This document shows positions 44,640-54,173 of a stretch of 64,000 nt of DNA, piece by piece; within the stretch, counting starts at the first letter, position 1, and every line of letters begins with the position of its first letter. The DNA comes from Paenibacillus glacialis (GTDB lineage: Bacteria; Bacillota; Bacilli; Paenibacillales; Paenibacillaceae), in assembly GCF_001637205.1 (NCBI RefSeq), contig NZ_LVJH01000070.1:186001-250000 (forward strand), in the 5' to 3' direction. A model generated the notes under the pieces. That model saw only the letters and a list, made by a program, of their open reading frames with translations, ran no database searches and was not told where the DNA came from. Both the position numbers and the translations under genes were made by a program.

Positions 44640-45518
44640 TTAAACATCTCCTTTCTTACAAAGCGGGAAGCCCAATTTCTCGCGTTCTCCCAAATAAGAG
44701 GCAGCTATTTGTCGCGCCAAATTTCTTACGCGAATAATGTAACCCGTCCGTTCAGTTACGCTGATAGCTCCACGAGCATCAAGTAAGTTAAAGGTGTGTG
44801 AACATTTTAATACGTAGTCATACGCAGGAAACACTAAATTTTGCTCCATCGCTTTATTAGCTTCCTCTTCATACATGTTAAATAATGTAAACAACATCTT
44901 CACATCAGACACTTCAAATGTGTATTTGGAATGTTCAACTTCCGCTTGATGAAACACATCTCCATATGTAATCCCATTTACCCATTCAAGATCAAATACA
45001 TTTTCTTTATCCTGAATATAAGACGCGAGACGCTCCATACCGTATGTTATTTCAACAGCGACAGGACTTGCATCAATTCCTCCAACTTGTTGGAAGTACG
45101 TGAATTGCGTAACTTCCATACCGTCAAGCCATACTTCCCAACCAAGGCCCCATGCACCTAGCGTTGGTGCTTCCCAGTTGTCTTCAACGAATCGAATATC
45201 ATGCTGTAAAGGATCAATCCCGAGACGCTTTAAGCTCTCCAAATAAATTTCCTGAATATTATCAGGTGAAGGTTTAAGAATAACCTGGAATTGGTGATGC
45301 TGGTAAAGCCGATTAGGATTCTCTCCATAACGTCCATCGCTTGGACGTCGGGAAGGCTCTACATATGCCACATTCCACGGCTCAGGACCAATCGAATGCA
45401 GATAGGTCATTGGATTCATGGTACCTGCACCTTTTTCCGTATCATACGGCTGGACAATAATACAGTTTTGATCTGCCCAGAACTGCTGTAGTGTAAGAAT
45501 CATCTGTTGAAAATTCAT
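44640..45518 (-). CDS. glyQ: Glycyl-tRNA synthetase alpha subunit
   Basis: Catalytic alpha chain, class II aminoacyl-tRNA synthetase fold, 292 residues. Motifs NFQQMILTLQQFWADQNC, QPYDTEKGAGTMNP, PSRRPSDGRYGENPNRLYQHHQFQVILKPSP (split over about 55-85), and GLGWEVWLDGMEVTQFTYFQQ. Preceded by a glycine-specific T-box leader, so expression is tuned to uncharged tRNA-Gly. Confidence 0.97.
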   Translation of the reverse strand: MNFQQMILTLQQFWADQNCIIVQPYDTEKGAGTMNPMTYLHSIGPEPWNVAYVEPSRRPSDGRYGENPNRLYQHHQFQVILKPSPDNIQEIYLESLKRLGIDPLQHDIRFVEDNWEAPTLGAWGLGWEVWLDGMEVTQFTYFQQVGGIDASPVAVEITYGMERLASYIQDKENVFDLEWVNGITYGDVFHQAEVEHSKYTFEVSDVKMLFTLFNMYEEEANKAMEQNLVFPAYDYVLKCSHTFNLLDARGAISVTERTGYIIRVRNLARQIAASYLGEREKLGFPLCKKGDV

Positions 45519-45579
45519 AATAGCTTCGCTCCTTTTCCTTTTTCTAGGTTCATTTCATTCACATTTCTGTCCGAACAGC

Positions 45580-45823
45580 AAAAAGCCCTCGTCTTCTACG
45601 CCTGCTGAACAGACATAGGGACGAGAGCTTGTATCCCGCGGTTCCACCCTACTTGATCATGCTTACGCTTGAAGCTAAAGCACAATCCACTTTTATCATT
45701 CATTCATGCTCCCGAGTGCCTTTTCACGATTTCTCTCCATTGGGCTCTCACCATTCCCAACTCGCTAATAGAATCTAAATCGCTACTATCTCGATCAATG
45801 CATGTTACAATTAAATATAATCT
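45580..45823 (-). promoter_or_regulatory. Glycine T-box riboswitch of glyQS
   Basis: T-box leader on the minus strand. The antiterminator bulge sequence AGGGTGGAACCGCGGGA lies at 45650-45634. The competing terminator pairs AGCTCTCGTC with GACGAGGGCT, followed by five Ts (about 45630-45578). In stem I the specifier codon GGC (45720-45718, followed by A) matches glycine and the downstream genes. Uncharged tRNA-Gly(GCC) would stabilise the antiterminator and allow transcription. Confidence 0.93.
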
Positions 45824-45829
45824 TATAAT

Positions 45830-45858
45830 ATACTAATGGATATTGTCCCGTTCGTCAA
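45830..45858 (-). promoter_or_regulatory. Predicted promoter of the glyQS T-box leader
   Basis: Minus strand TTGACG (45858-45853), 17-bp spacer, TAGTAT (45835-45830). The -35 hexamer contains the recO stop codon. Confidence 0.55.
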
Positions 45859-46610
45859 ATTTCATATTTATCCATCTGATCCAGGAAATTTCTCGATTTT
45901 AGATTTACACCTAATTGCATATCTATAAAGGATCTCATGACTTTTTTTAACTCCAGCTTAGTTTCTTCCTTCACATCGATATTCCCAAGTTTTCTTAGGT
46001 CAAGCCTTTCAAATAAACGTAATAATTTTAACGCGCGAGGTGTAATTGTCAAAGCTTGAGGATCAAGATGACGACAATACTTACACAATACTCCGCCAAG
46101 GCGAGGACTTATCAGTAACTCTTCTTCACTTCGTGGCTCCCCACATGAGATACAGACATCCAACTTTGGGGCATAACCCGCGGTCTGTAGCATTTTCATT
46201 TCATATACATTGAGTATAATTCCAGGGTCTTTCCCTTCTTCCAGTTCACCGAGACAAGCCTTTAATTGTTGAAACCAGAAGCTACCTGTCTCCTCATCTA
46301 AAAGAATACGATCAAGTAGCTCACAAGCATAGGATGCATAAGCTGCCATATAAAGATCTCCACGCAAACGATAATGAGACATCGTAATTTCGCCTGCATT
46401 CAGTGTACCTAATCCAGTACCGTTTCGAAAAAAAACATATTCTCCTAACGTAAACAGTTGCGTCAAGGCGGCATGTCGGCTCTTCACTTTCTTAGCTCCT
46501 CGAACGAGTACTCCTATTTTCCCCGCATTTTCGGTGCAAAGCGTAATGATTTTGTTCCCTTCACCGTAGTCCATGCTGCGGATGACAATCCCTTCCACCC
46601 TGTAAAGCAT
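45855..46610 (-). CDS. recO: DNA repair protein RecO
   Basis: Loads RecA on SSB-coated single strands with RecR and anneals DNA. 251 residues from the ATG at 46610, which gives the family start MLYRVEGIVIRSMDYGEGN and has GGAAGAGG upstream; the longer frame to 46628 only adds the ribosome site. OB-fold N-terminal domain, helical domain, and a four-cysteine zinc site (CISCGE and CKYC). Confidence 0.93.
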   Translation of the reverse strand: MLYRVEGIVIRSMDYGEGNKIITLCTENAGKIGVLVRGAKKVKSRHAALTQLFTLGEYVFFRNGTGLGTLNAGEITMSHYRLRGDLYMAAYASYACELLDRILLDEETGSFWFQQLKACLGELEEGKDPGIILNVYEMKMLQTAGYAPKLDVCISCGEPRSEEELLISPRLGGVLCKYCRHLDPQALTITPRALKLLRLFERLDLRKLGNIDVKEETKLELKKVMRSFIDMQLGVNLKSRNFLDQMDKYEI

Positions 46611-46643
46611 GCCTCTTCCCCCAACCATTCACGGAGCAACCAC

Positions 46644-46793
46644 TCATTCGTTCTCTTCATAATCAACCATCTCTTCCACCACTGGATCTGTTGCAAACAA
46701 CACCTGATCTGGAGATCCGGCTGCTTCTTTAAATAACAAATAAGCATCGACATCTCCAGTCATCGCAAAATACTTCCACGAAAAATCTCGCAT
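46644..46793 (-). CDS. yqzL: YqzL family small protein
   Basis: 49-residue protein between era and recO, the same place as yqzL in B. subtilis. It begins MRDFSWKYFAMTGDVDAYLL and has an acidic C-terminus. The ATG at 46793 has GGAAAGGATG upstream. The function is unknown. The family-like W-K-F-TG-DAYLL pattern, the good ribosome site and the conserved position make it a real gene despite its size. Confidence 0.82.
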   Translation of the reverse strand: MRDFSWKYFAMTGDVDAYLLFKEAAGSPDQVLFATDPVVEEMVDYEENE

Positions 46794-46897
46794 ACGTATT
46801 CATCCTTTCCTTTGGAAATGCGTCTGCATCTTCAAATTTAGGATGTGCGTTGTACGAGGTAATATGTGTTGCAATTCCTACCAACCTAAAATTAGCG

Positions 46898-47794
46898 TTA
46901 GCTTCCGCGGTGAAACCCTAAATCACGAAGAACCCGATCCTGATTGCGCCAATCTTTTTTAACTTTGACCCAAATTTCCAAGAAAATTTTGGAACCCAAT
47001 AAGTTCTGTATATCATGACGTGCTAGCTGTCCAATTTCCTTCAACATTGCACCTTGCTTACCGATGATAATGCCCTTCTGTGAACTTCTCTCAACAAAAA
47101 TAACAGCAGATATTTGCACCACGCCATTGTCCTGAACTTTCATATCTTCGATCATTACTGCTATAGAATGTGGGATCTCTTCTCTCGTCAAATGGAGTAT
47201 TTTCTCACGAATCAATTCCGCACAAACGAATTGTTCTGGGTGATCCGTAATCTGATCTGCAGGATAATACTGTGGTCCCTCTGGCAAATACTTATCCAAT
47301 TCCTTTAATAAGGTATTCACGTTATTTCCGTTTTTAGCAGATACCGGAATGATCTCTGCAAAGTCGTATAACTTACGATATCCCTCAATAAGAGGCAATA
47401 ATGCTTGCGGCTCAATACGGTCAATTTTATTCAACACGAGAATAATCGGTGTTCGGACATTCTGAAGCTGCTCTACAATGTAGCGATCACCGCCACCCAT
47501 TCCTTCAGCTGCATCTACAAGGAACAATACTGCCTCTACTTCACCTAATGTATTAAGAGCCGTCTGGTTCATGAAATCACCAAGTTTAGATTGGCGTTTG
47601 TGAATACCAGGTGTATCTAGAAATACGATTTGGTTATGTTCTGTTGTGTATACACCATGAATTTTGTTACGGGTAGTCTGCGGCTTGTCCGACATGATCG
47701 CAATTTTCTGCCCAATCACTTGATTCATCAATGTTGATTTACCCACATTTGGTCTTCCGACGATCCCTACGAAGCCTGATTTAAATTTTGCCAT
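46898..47794 (-). CDS. era: GTPase Era
   Basis: Ribosome-assembly GTPase that binds the 3' end of 16S rRNA. 298 residues. G1 GRPNVGKSTLMN, G3 DTPGIHKRQSKLGDFMNQTA (split motif DTPG), G4 LNKIDRI, G5 SAKNG, and a C-terminal KH domain with IIGKQGAMLKEIGQLAR. Positioned with cdd, dgkA and ybeY in the usual order. Confidence 0.97.
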   Translation of the reverse strand: MAKFKSGFVGIVGRPNVGKSTLMNQVIGQKIAIMSDKPQTTRNKIHGVYTTEHNQIVFLDTPGIHKRQSKLGDFMNQTALNTLGEVEAVLFLVDAAEGMGGGDRYIVEQLQNVRTPIILVLNKIDRIEPQALLPLIEGYRKLYDFAEIIPVSAKNGNNVNTLLKELDKYLPEGPQYYPADQITDHPEQFVCAELIREKILHLTREEIPHSIAVMIEDMKVQDNGVVQISAVIFVERSSQKGIIIGKQGAMLKEIGQLARHDIQNLLGSKIFLEIWVKVKKDWRNQDRVLRDLGFHRGS

Positions 47795-47868
47795 TTTATT
47801 TGTTTTCCTCCTAGAAAATGTTCCTCATATACCTTATATCTTATTTCTTTAATGGTTCGATAACATTA

Positions 47869-48282
47869 CTATTTCTGTACTTTATCTAGATCTGATGGTC
47901 CAAAGGAATCCGGTAATAACTCACGCACGGTCGTTTCACGGATTTCACCTTTTAGATTACCTAGAATAACTAGCATGTCCAGATCACATAGTTCCACCAT
48001 CACTTGACGACAAACACCACAAGGAGCAACGGGTCCCTCGGTGTCTGCGACAACTGCTATCGCTTTAAAACTACGCGCCTGATGACCATCTGCAATCGCA
48101 CGAAACATCGCTGTCCGTTCAGCACAGTTTGTAGGACCATAGGCAGCATTCTCAATATTACATCCATGATGTACTTGTCCTTCGCTATCTAACAGCGCAG
48201 CACCTACACCAAAATGTGAGTATGGAATATATGCTTTTTCTCGTGCTTTAATAGCTTCTTTCAACAACGTTGTTGAGTCCAT
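47869..48282 (-). CDS. cdd: Cytidine deaminase
   Basis: Zinc enzyme that converts cytidine and deoxycytidine to uridine and deoxyuridine in pyrimidine salvage. 137 residues, homotetrameric type. Substrate motif IPYSHFGVGAAL, NIENAAYG, catalytic NCAERTA and zinc pair PCGVCRQ. AGGAGG precedes the ATG at 48282. Confidence 0.96.
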   Translation of the reverse strand: MDSTTLLKEAIKAREKAYIPYSHFGVGAALLDSEGQVHHGCNIENAAYGPTNCAERTAMFRAIADGHQARSFKAIAVVADTEGPVAPCGVCRQVMVELCDLDMLVILGNLKGEIRETTVRELLPDSFGPSDLDKVQK

Positions 48283-48293
48283 ATGAGACCTCC

Positions 48294-48510
48294 TAAAAGA
48301 TTTTGAGCGTTACTACTTGAATTTGCTTCGAAAAAACTCGCATCGGAAGCATGTACTTAAAAGTTTTTTTGTAGCAACACAACTTGATATACTCCGTAAA
48401 AAACTCGCTTCGGAAGCATGTACTTAAAGTCTTTTTGTAGCATTTCATCTTGTTACACTTCGTAAAAAAACTTGCTTCGAATGCACATGCTTAGTTTTTG
48501 ATCATTACTA
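48294..48510. repeat. 67-bp tandem repeat array, about three copies
   Basis: Aligned cores AAAAAACTCGC at 48331 and 48398 and AAAAAACTTGC at 48465 give a constant 67-bp period. Each unit carries CTTCG, then TCGGAAGCATGTACTTAAA, then a T run and TGTAGCA. On the minus strand each unit can form a small GCTTC/GAAGC hairpin followed by Ts. It fills nearly the whole cdd-dgkA gap. Confidence 0.85.
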
Positions 48511-48514
48511 TATT

Positions 48515-48883
48515 TTATCCCCCAAATAGCTCCACAAGGGGTCTGTAGAAGACCACAATTCCTACAACCACTGCAAAAGCCGCAGTAAGAAGCACAGCTC
48601 CTGCGGCAGTATCCTTGGCTATCTTAGCCAAAGGGTGAATATCACTTGATACAAGGTCTACAACAGCCTCCAAGGCCGTGTTAAACATCTCTGCTGTTAA
48701 TACTAAGGTAATAGCCAGAAGCAGAAATAGCCATCGCATGGTCGATACCTGTAATACAGCAGCGGCCACTATAACGATCAAGGCCGCCAGCCCATGCACC
48801 TTCATGTTTCTCTGAGTAGTCATGGCGTATCTGATTCCTTCCGCCGCAAAACCAAAAGAGGAAAAGAAGGATTTCTTACCCAT
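48515..48883 (-). CDS. dgkA: Undecaprenol kinase (DgkA family)
   Basis: Integral membrane kinase, 122 residues, with three membrane segments and the catalytic LTAEMFNTALEAVVDLVS motif. In Gram-positive bacteria this family phosphorylates undecaprenol, feeding the wall-polymer lipid carrier pool. The start overlaps the ybeY stop by one base. It is separated from cdd by a repeat array. Confidence 0.92.
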   Translation of the reverse strand: MGKKSFFSSFGFAAEGIRYAMTTQRNMKVHGLAALIVIVAAAVLQVSTMRWLFLLLAITLVLTAEMFNTALEAVVDLVSSDIHPLAKIAKDTAAGAVLLTAAFAVVVGIVVFYRPLVELFGG

Positions 48884-49380
48884 TATCGAATCAACCCCAC
48901 TTGAACGAGAACAGCCTCTTGTTTACCCATCATTTCATCTTCAGAAGCTTTGTCTTGATGATCGTAACCAAGCAAATGCAGGAATCCATGAACGAACAAG
49001 AATCCAATTTCTCGCTCCAACGAATGACCAAATTCTTCACTTTGTAATTTCGCTCGGGAAACAGAAATGATAATATCACCTAACACATCAGGGAGTTCTT
49101 CCATTTCCGCTCCTCCTTCCAATTCATAGACAATTGCAAGTTCATCATCTAATGAATCGTTCATAGCGAAAGAAAGTACATCGGTTGGTCGATCGATACC
49201 ACGATAATCCCTATTCAATTCATGAATCTGCTCATCATTCACAAAGGTTAATGCAACCTCCCCATCGATCACACCCTCAGCCTCTCCAGCCTTTTGAAGC
49301 GCAGATTCAAGCAAAGTTATTAAAGAATCATTGATTTCGTACTCCGACTGCTCATTACTCCAAGCCAGTTGTAGACTCAT
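48883..49380 (-). CDS. ybeY: Endoribonuclease YbeY (rRNA maturation)
   Basis: Metal-dependent single-strand RNase for 16S rRNA 3' maturation and ribosome quality control. 165 residues. LNRDYRGIDRPTDVLSFAM and the zinc motif HGFLHLLGYDHQDKASEDEMM with three histidines are present. Lies between pgpH and dgkA. Confidence 0.95.
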   Translation of the reverse strand: MSLQLAWSNEQSEYEINDSLITLLESALQKAGEAEGVIDGEVALTFVNDEQIHELNRDYRGIDRPTDVLSFAMNDSLDDELAIVYELEGGAEMEELPDVLGDIIISVSRAKLQSEEFGHSLEREIGFLFVHGFLHLLGYDHQDKASEDEMMGKQEAVLVQVGLIR

Positions 49381-49402
49381 ATGTTAAACACCCTTTCTGT
49401 TA

Positions 49403-51646
49403 TCACTCGCCGACCATCTTCGTCGTCTTCTTTATTTCTTCTGGATATTCAATTCTAGAGTGAAATATGCCCATCACACTTTCTTTCAAGGTTTTACTGA
49501 TAATATCTAATTCCTTCATCGTGAGGTCACACTCATTGAATTGATGATCATCCATACGATTTTTTATTATTTTCTCAATCATGGTCTCCACTTGTTCTAC
49601 CGTAGGATTCCGCAAGGAACGTACCGCAGCCTCTACGCTATCTGCAATTCCTACAACAGCAGCTTCTTTAGACTGTGCCTTTGGACCTGGGTAGCGGAAG
49701 TCAAGCTCGGTGAAATCAGGCTCCACGCCCTGTTCCTCGGCTTTTTTCAATGCTTTGTGATAAAAGAAATGTAAAAATGTTGTTCCGTGATGTTGCTCAG
49801 CAATATCCCTAATGAGCTTCGGCAACTTATAGTCTTTCAATAGCTCCACACCATCTCTAGCATGAGCAATGATAATCGATTTACTAAGCAACGGATCCAG
49901 AGAATCATGCGGATTCTCCATATGGTTCTGATTCTCAATGAAATAACTTGGTCGTTTCGTTTTACCGATATCATGATAATATGAACCTACTCTACATAAC
50001 AATCCATTCGCTCCAATGGCCTCGGCAGCAGCTTCCGAAAGATTCCCCACCATAACACTATGATGATAAGTTCCCGGTGTCTCTGTAAGTAACTTACGAA
50101 GTAGAGGATGATTAGGACTAGACAATTCAACTAGCTTCAATGCAGACAATATCCCAAACGTGGCTTCAAAAAATGGCATGAGTCCTATAACAAGAACTGC
50201 TGTTAATAGCCCTCCTGCAAATGCAAAGGCAAGGGTATATAACGTTTGTATCTGGCTCCATTCTTTGCCGTCAAGCAAGATCAACATAAATACAGCAATC
50301 GATCCGAACAGACTTACCATAATTCCACCCTTGAGTAAGGTTGACCGCTGGCTAGCTTTATGAATAGCAGAAATAGCAACATATGAAACAATCATCGTAA
50401 AGAACCCGAAGTGAAAATCAAAAATTTGTCCTTGATTAACATTTAATATCACACTAGACAATATACTAAATATCATAGCGCAAAAGAAGGCCAATGAAAC
50501 ATCCATAAGCAACGACACTAATATTGCACCAAGCGCTACAGGAGCTATGTAACCTATATAAGGATGTACACTAGTCTGCACTATACTTACCATATTCATA
50601 GAGAGTACCGTAATAACAAAAATAAGGACAAGCATCAACAACTGTGAATTATTGTATTTATATTTACTCGCACTCGATTGACGAATAAACATATGCAGTC
50701 CAAATGCCAACAAACAAGATAACATGAGAAGACCTAGTTGTGGCCAATAATTAACCTCGTTCTTCAGAAGCTTGTTATCATCTAAAAAGGCATATAATTC
50801 TTCGGTGATAAATTGACCCTTACTTACGAGAATATCCCCTTGCTTAATAAAAACGGTATCTGTATCCTCTCGTGCCTGAACTTTGGCTTCCTTTGTTGTT
50901 TCCTCATCGTAAAATTTATTCGCTGTAAGCGTCAATCGTGCAATTTCTTGCACAACTTCTCGAAGTGTCCGCTGACTAAGAGAGCTTGTACTGACGGCTT
51001 CTGCCACTTTAGCTCGAACTGTTTGAGCATCCATGATCTGATCATTACTCAATTTCGCAACAATATCCCGAGCCACGGGCTTCATAGCCTGAATATCTTC
51101 ACTTGTAAGTCTAGGTATCTTAATAAACGTTTCCTCAGGAATACGATATGTCTGTTGGTTAATCACTCGTAGCATTTCATCCATCAGATTATCGGAGTAT
51201 GCTCCTGAACTTCGGCTACTATTCACGAAATTCTGCACGAATTCCTGAGCTCTCTGAGGAATTTCCTGACGATAAATTGAAACCTTATCCTGATTGGATA
51301 CTTGATCATCTTGATTAAGTCGATCAATGCGATCAAGTATCTGAACAACTAACAAATCATTTCGGAGTGAAATAATACTGTAGACAGGCTGTACTTGTTC
51401 AGCTGCTTTCTCTTGTGCTTTTAACGTTGCCTTGCTATTGGGAATTTGTCCAGGTGCCGTTATTTCTTTCTCGCTGTATGAACCTCGTCGTATATCATAA
51501 CGTTCGGGTAATACCTTCGGTGCAAGAGAAACATAGAACAACACAACTACAAATAAAAACAGAGTATAGCGCGTTAACACGCTATACTTGTAGCTGACAT
51601 TCTTATATGAGAATGACTTGCCTGATGACGTTTCTTTCGAGTCCAT
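49403..51646 (-). CDS. pgpH: HDIG membrane phosphodiesterase (PgpH / YqfF)
   Basis: Membrane c-di-AMP phosphodiesterase of the 7TMR-HD type. 747 residues: a first membrane segment (about 26-43), a large extracytoplasmic 7TMR-HDED domain (about 45-290), about seven membrane segments (290-505), then a cytoplasmic HD domain with TYHHSVMVGNLSEAAAEAIGAN, YYHDIGKTKRP (HD), IIAHARDGV and AEQHHGTTFLHFFYHKA. Adjacent to phoH as in B. subtilis and Listeria. The activity is inferred from the PgpH family. Confidence 0.92.
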   Translation of the reverse strand: MDSKETSSGKSFSYKNVSYKYSVLTRYTLFLFVVVLFYVSLAPKVLPERYDIRRGSYSEKEITAPGQIPNSKATLKAQEKAAEQVQPVYSIISLRNDLLVVQILDRIDRLNQDDQVSNQDKVSIYRQEIPQRAQEFVQNFVNSSRSSGAYSDNLMDEMLRVINQQTYRIPEETFIKIPRLTSEDIQAMKPVARDIVAKLSNDQIMDAQTVRAKVAEAVSTSSLSQRTLREVVQEIARLTLTANKFYDEETTKEAKVQAREDTDTVFIKQGDILVSKGQFITEELYAFLDDNKLLKNEVNYWPQLGLLMLSCLLAFGLHMFIRQSSASKYKYNNSQLLMLVLIFVITVLSMNMVSIVQTSVHPYIGYIAPVALGAILVSLLMDVSLAFFCAMIFSILSSVILNVNQGQIFDFHFGFFTMIVSYVAISAIHKASQRSTLLKGGIMVSLFGSIAVFMLILLDGKEWSQIQTLYTLAFAFAGGLLTAVLVIGLMPFFEATFGILSALKLVELSSPNHPLLRKLLTETPGTYHHSVMVGNLSEAAAEAIGANGLLCRVGSYYHDIGKTKRPSYFIENQNHMENPHDSLDPLLSKSIIIAHARDGVELLKDYKLPKLIRDIAEQHHGTTFLHFFYHKALKKAEEQGVEPDFTELDFRYPGPKAQSKEAAVVGIADSVEAAVRSLRNPTVEQVETMIEKIIKNRMDDHQFNECDLTMKELDIISKTLKESVMGIFHSRIEYPEEIKKTTKMVGE

Positions 51647-51660
51647 AGAGTTAATCCTCT

Positions 51661-52632
51661 CTAGCCTTGATTTTCTGCAGCTCGATCGTAGGCAACTATA
51701 ATTTTTTGTACCAATGAATGACGTACAACATCTTGCTCTGAGAAATACACAAAACCAATCTCAGCAATCGAGCTTAATATGGCATTGGCTTCTACCAAAC
51801 CTGACTTTTTGCCTCTTGGAAGGTCAATCTGTGTAACATCACCTGTAATGACCATCTTGGAGCCGAATCCGAGTCGAGTCAAGAACATTTTCATTTGTTC
51901 TGGCGTTGTATTCTGAGCTTCATCTAGAATAATAAATGCATCCTCAAGTGTTCGGCCACGCATATATGCTAGCGGGGCAATTTCAATAAGTCCTCGTTCT
52001 AATGCTTTCGCAGTCTGATCCGGTCCCATCACGTCGAACAAGGCATCGTATAATGGACGGAGATATGGGTCTACTTTTTCTTGCAAGTCACCTGGTAGGA
52101 ATCCGAGATTCTCTCCGGCTTCCACAGCGGGTCGAGTCAGAACAATTTTCTTAACAGATCCTTCTTTTAGTGCAGCAACCGCTAATACAACAGCTAAGTA
52201 TGTCTTCCCTGTCCCAGCAGGACCGATCGCAAACACGATATCTCGTTTCTTAATCGTTGTGACGTAATGCTTTTGACCAATCGTTTTGACGCGTATCGGC
52301 TTTCCACGAAAGGTAGTAGTTATTTCACCCTTAAACAAATCTAATAACTGATCTGCTCTAAAGTCCTTTGCTAAATCTATTGCATACATCACATCGCGTT
52401 CCGTTAAGACGTATCCGTTGCGTACCAATTGTAATAGCACATCAAACAACTGTTGAAGCATTTGAACCTCACGGTCCCCACCACGTATAGTGATCTCGGC
52501 TTCACGCGAATCAATCTTTGCGGGAATTTGCTCCTCGATCATCTTAAGAAAAATATCCTGTGGACCAAATATAGCTAGTCCTTCTCCTGCACTCTGAAAT
52601 GACACCTTTATACTGTGTGTATTCTCTGACAA
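51661..52632 (-). CDS. phoH: PhoH-like ATPase (PhoL type)
   Basis: 323 residues. N-terminal KH-like region, then the PhoH ATPase domain: Walker A FAIGPAGTGKTYLAVV, LTRPAVEAGENLGFLPGDL, and Walker B FIILDEAQNTTPEQMKMFLTRLG. It likely acts on RNA or ribosome maturation together with YbeY, whose gene is two positions away. Lies 6 bp after yqfD. Confidence 0.93.
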   Translation of the reverse strand: MSENTHSIKVSFQSAGEGLAIFGPQDIFLKMIEEQIPAKIDSREAEITIRGGDREVQMLQQLFDVLLQLVRNGYVLTERDVMYAIDLAKDFRADQLLDLFKGEITTTFRGKPIRVKTIGQKHYVTTIKKRDIVFAIGPAGTGKTYLAVVLAVAALKEGSVKKIVLTRPAVEAGENLGFLPGDLQEKVDPYLRPLYDALFDVMGPDQTAKALERGLIEIAPLAYMRGRTLEDAFIILDEAQNTTPEQMKMFLTRLGFGSKMVITGDVTQIDLPRGKKSGLVEANAILSSIAEIGFVYFSEQDVVRHSLVQKIIVAYDRAAENQG

Positions 52633-52638
52633 ATAGCC

Positions 52639-53832
52639 TCAGTCTCCTTGGTTGTACGCTATTGGTAATTCTTCAGCAATTTTTTCTTCAACTTCAAAAA
52701 GCACTTTCATATAAACTTTACCATTCTCTTTCTTCTCATGCAAAATTTTTCGGCTAATGATGGTTGAATCAATACCGTATTTCGCTATAATATCACGGAT
52801 TGCTCCTTCTATTCCTAGTTTTTTGGCTTCTTCTATCGTAATCACTTCGCTTCTCTCTTCCGTTTCCATCACATGTTCCGTCATCCAACCCATCGGTAAC
52901 TTTGTTGATCGCCAAGTGAGAGGATCCTGTTCCGTCACGACATCATATTTAGCGTATGGAACCTTACCGTAACCCCATAATTGTACCCCCAGATTACCTA
53001 GGACAAGATAACTTTTGTTTTTAATTTCTCCTGTATATACTTTATGTTTTTGAACGGTAGGCACTTCAATATTATACTCACGCCACACTAGTCCCTTCAC
53101 TTCACCTTTAGCAACGACAGATTGAGAGTTTTCTGTATCGCCTAACAATCCCGAGATCAAGATTTGCCCCTTCTTAACACGGCTGTTCTTGGCAACCAAA
53201 GGAAGACCCTGCTCTGCATAAATACTTGTCACAACCGCATCTGTTCTGCTAATTAAATGCCTTGGACTGAGCAAGGGCTTCGTCTCTGGTAAAGAAGATT
53301 CCACAACTTGAATCGTAATTGTAGTCCCTTTGCGATCTACTCCCACCCAAGCTGTACCAGGCAACTTCCTATTCAACTGCAATGAAAGCTCGTCCAAATG
53401 ATTCAATCGAAATATCCATTGAAAGGGGTATATCCCCTCTTTCTTAGCTACAACGAGTACATCATCAGTTGCAATCTTAACGTTCCCTACCACTTTCACA
53501 TCCCATATAAGAGATGATAAGAGGAATAGTATTGCAAAAAAAGCCATCATGCCAATGGCAAAAAATCGACGTTTCTTTAACTTCGTCATTTGAAAGGGAA
53601 AACCTATCCGTGTATTTACATGTACACGGCAGCCTGTCCGCTTTAAAAGAGGGCGGAGAGCATAGAAATCAGACAATAACACCTTCATCTCTGCAGACTG
53701 TGATGCGGACGGTTTAACATCCCACACTGGAATACCCATCTGGGTTAAATCATTTATAAATGATTCCAGATGTCCATTCCTAACTGTGATTCCGACGTAT
53801 CCACGCCAATAGACTAATGTTGGGATTTTCAA
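52639..53832 (-). CDS. yqfD: Sporulation protein YqfD
   Basis: 397 residues. Membrane protein of sporulating Bacilli and Clostridia, with one clear membrane segment at about 91-112, a preceding cytoplasmic domain and a large external domain with POTRA-like beginning (VKVVGNVKIATDDVLVVAKKEGI). Sporulation-controlled in B. subtilis; the function is unknown. The TTG start at 53832 overlaps the yqfC stop by four bases, with GGAGGAG upstream. Confidence 0.88.
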   Translation of the reverse strand: MKIPTLVYWRGYVGITVRNGHLESFINDLTQMGIPVWDVKPSASQSAEMKVLLSDFYALRPLLKRTGCRVHVNTRIGFPFQMTKLKKRRFFAIGMMAFFAILFLLSSLIWDVKVVGNVKIATDDVLVVAKKEGIYPFQWIFRLNHLDELSLQLNRKLPGTAWVGVDRKGTTITIQVVESSLPETKPLLSPRHLISRTDAVVTSIYAEQGLPLVAKNSRVKKGQILISGLLGDTENSQSVVAKGEVKGLVWREYNIEVPTVQKHKVYTGEIKNKSYLVLGNLGVQLWGYGKVPYAKYDVVTEQDPLTWRSTKLPMGWMTEHVMETEERSEVITIEEAKKLGIEGAIRDIIAKYGIDSTIISRKILHEKKENGKVYMKVLFEVEEKIAEELPIAYNQGD

Positions 53833-54122
53833 TGACTCTCCTCCGTTTCTATGTATTTTATATTCCTAACAGTTCCCTCTATCATCACTTCTCTAGGTAA
53901 AATAGACCGAATCATTAGTTCCGCTCCCTCTATCTCAAGAGATCCCTGACTAAGCGAAAGAATCAGTTTTTCCGGCGAGAAATGAATCACCCCATTATGA
54001 TTCTCGATGAGAAGCTCTTTGTTACCGATCAAAGTTAACCGCGGTAGATTAAATACAATATCCTGAGGCAAATCTAGTTTCTCATATGTCCAATTTCGAA
54101 GTTTGCGACTGATCCGGGTCAT
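53829..54122 (-). CDS. yqfC: Sporulation protein YqfC
   Basis: 97 residues from the ATG at 54122, which gives the family start MTRISRKLRNWTYEKLDLPQD. Contains the YabP/YqfC fold region LPRLTLIGNKELLIENHNGVIHFS, related to the YabP spore protein. Coupled to yqfD by a four-base overlap. The upstream GGGGGAAG is somewhat far, so a longer start at 54173 cannot be excluded. Confidence 0.85.
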   Translation of the reverse strand: MTRISRKLRNWTYEKLDLPQDIVFNLPRLTLIGNKELLIENHNGVIHFSPEKLILSLSQGSLEIEGAELMIRSILPREVMIEGTVRNIKYIETEESH

Positions 54123-54173
54123 ACGAAGGTCTTCCCCCTTCCTGTACTCTAAACCATATGCGGGGAACATCAC

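Noticed and set aside
46458..46736. Plus-strand frame across recO and yqzL
   Set aside because: Antisense to two supported genes, no promoter or ribosome site.
48294..48510. CRISPR array in the cdd-dgkA gap
   Set aside because: The whole 67-bp unit repeats with no variable spacers, and there are no cas genes nearby.
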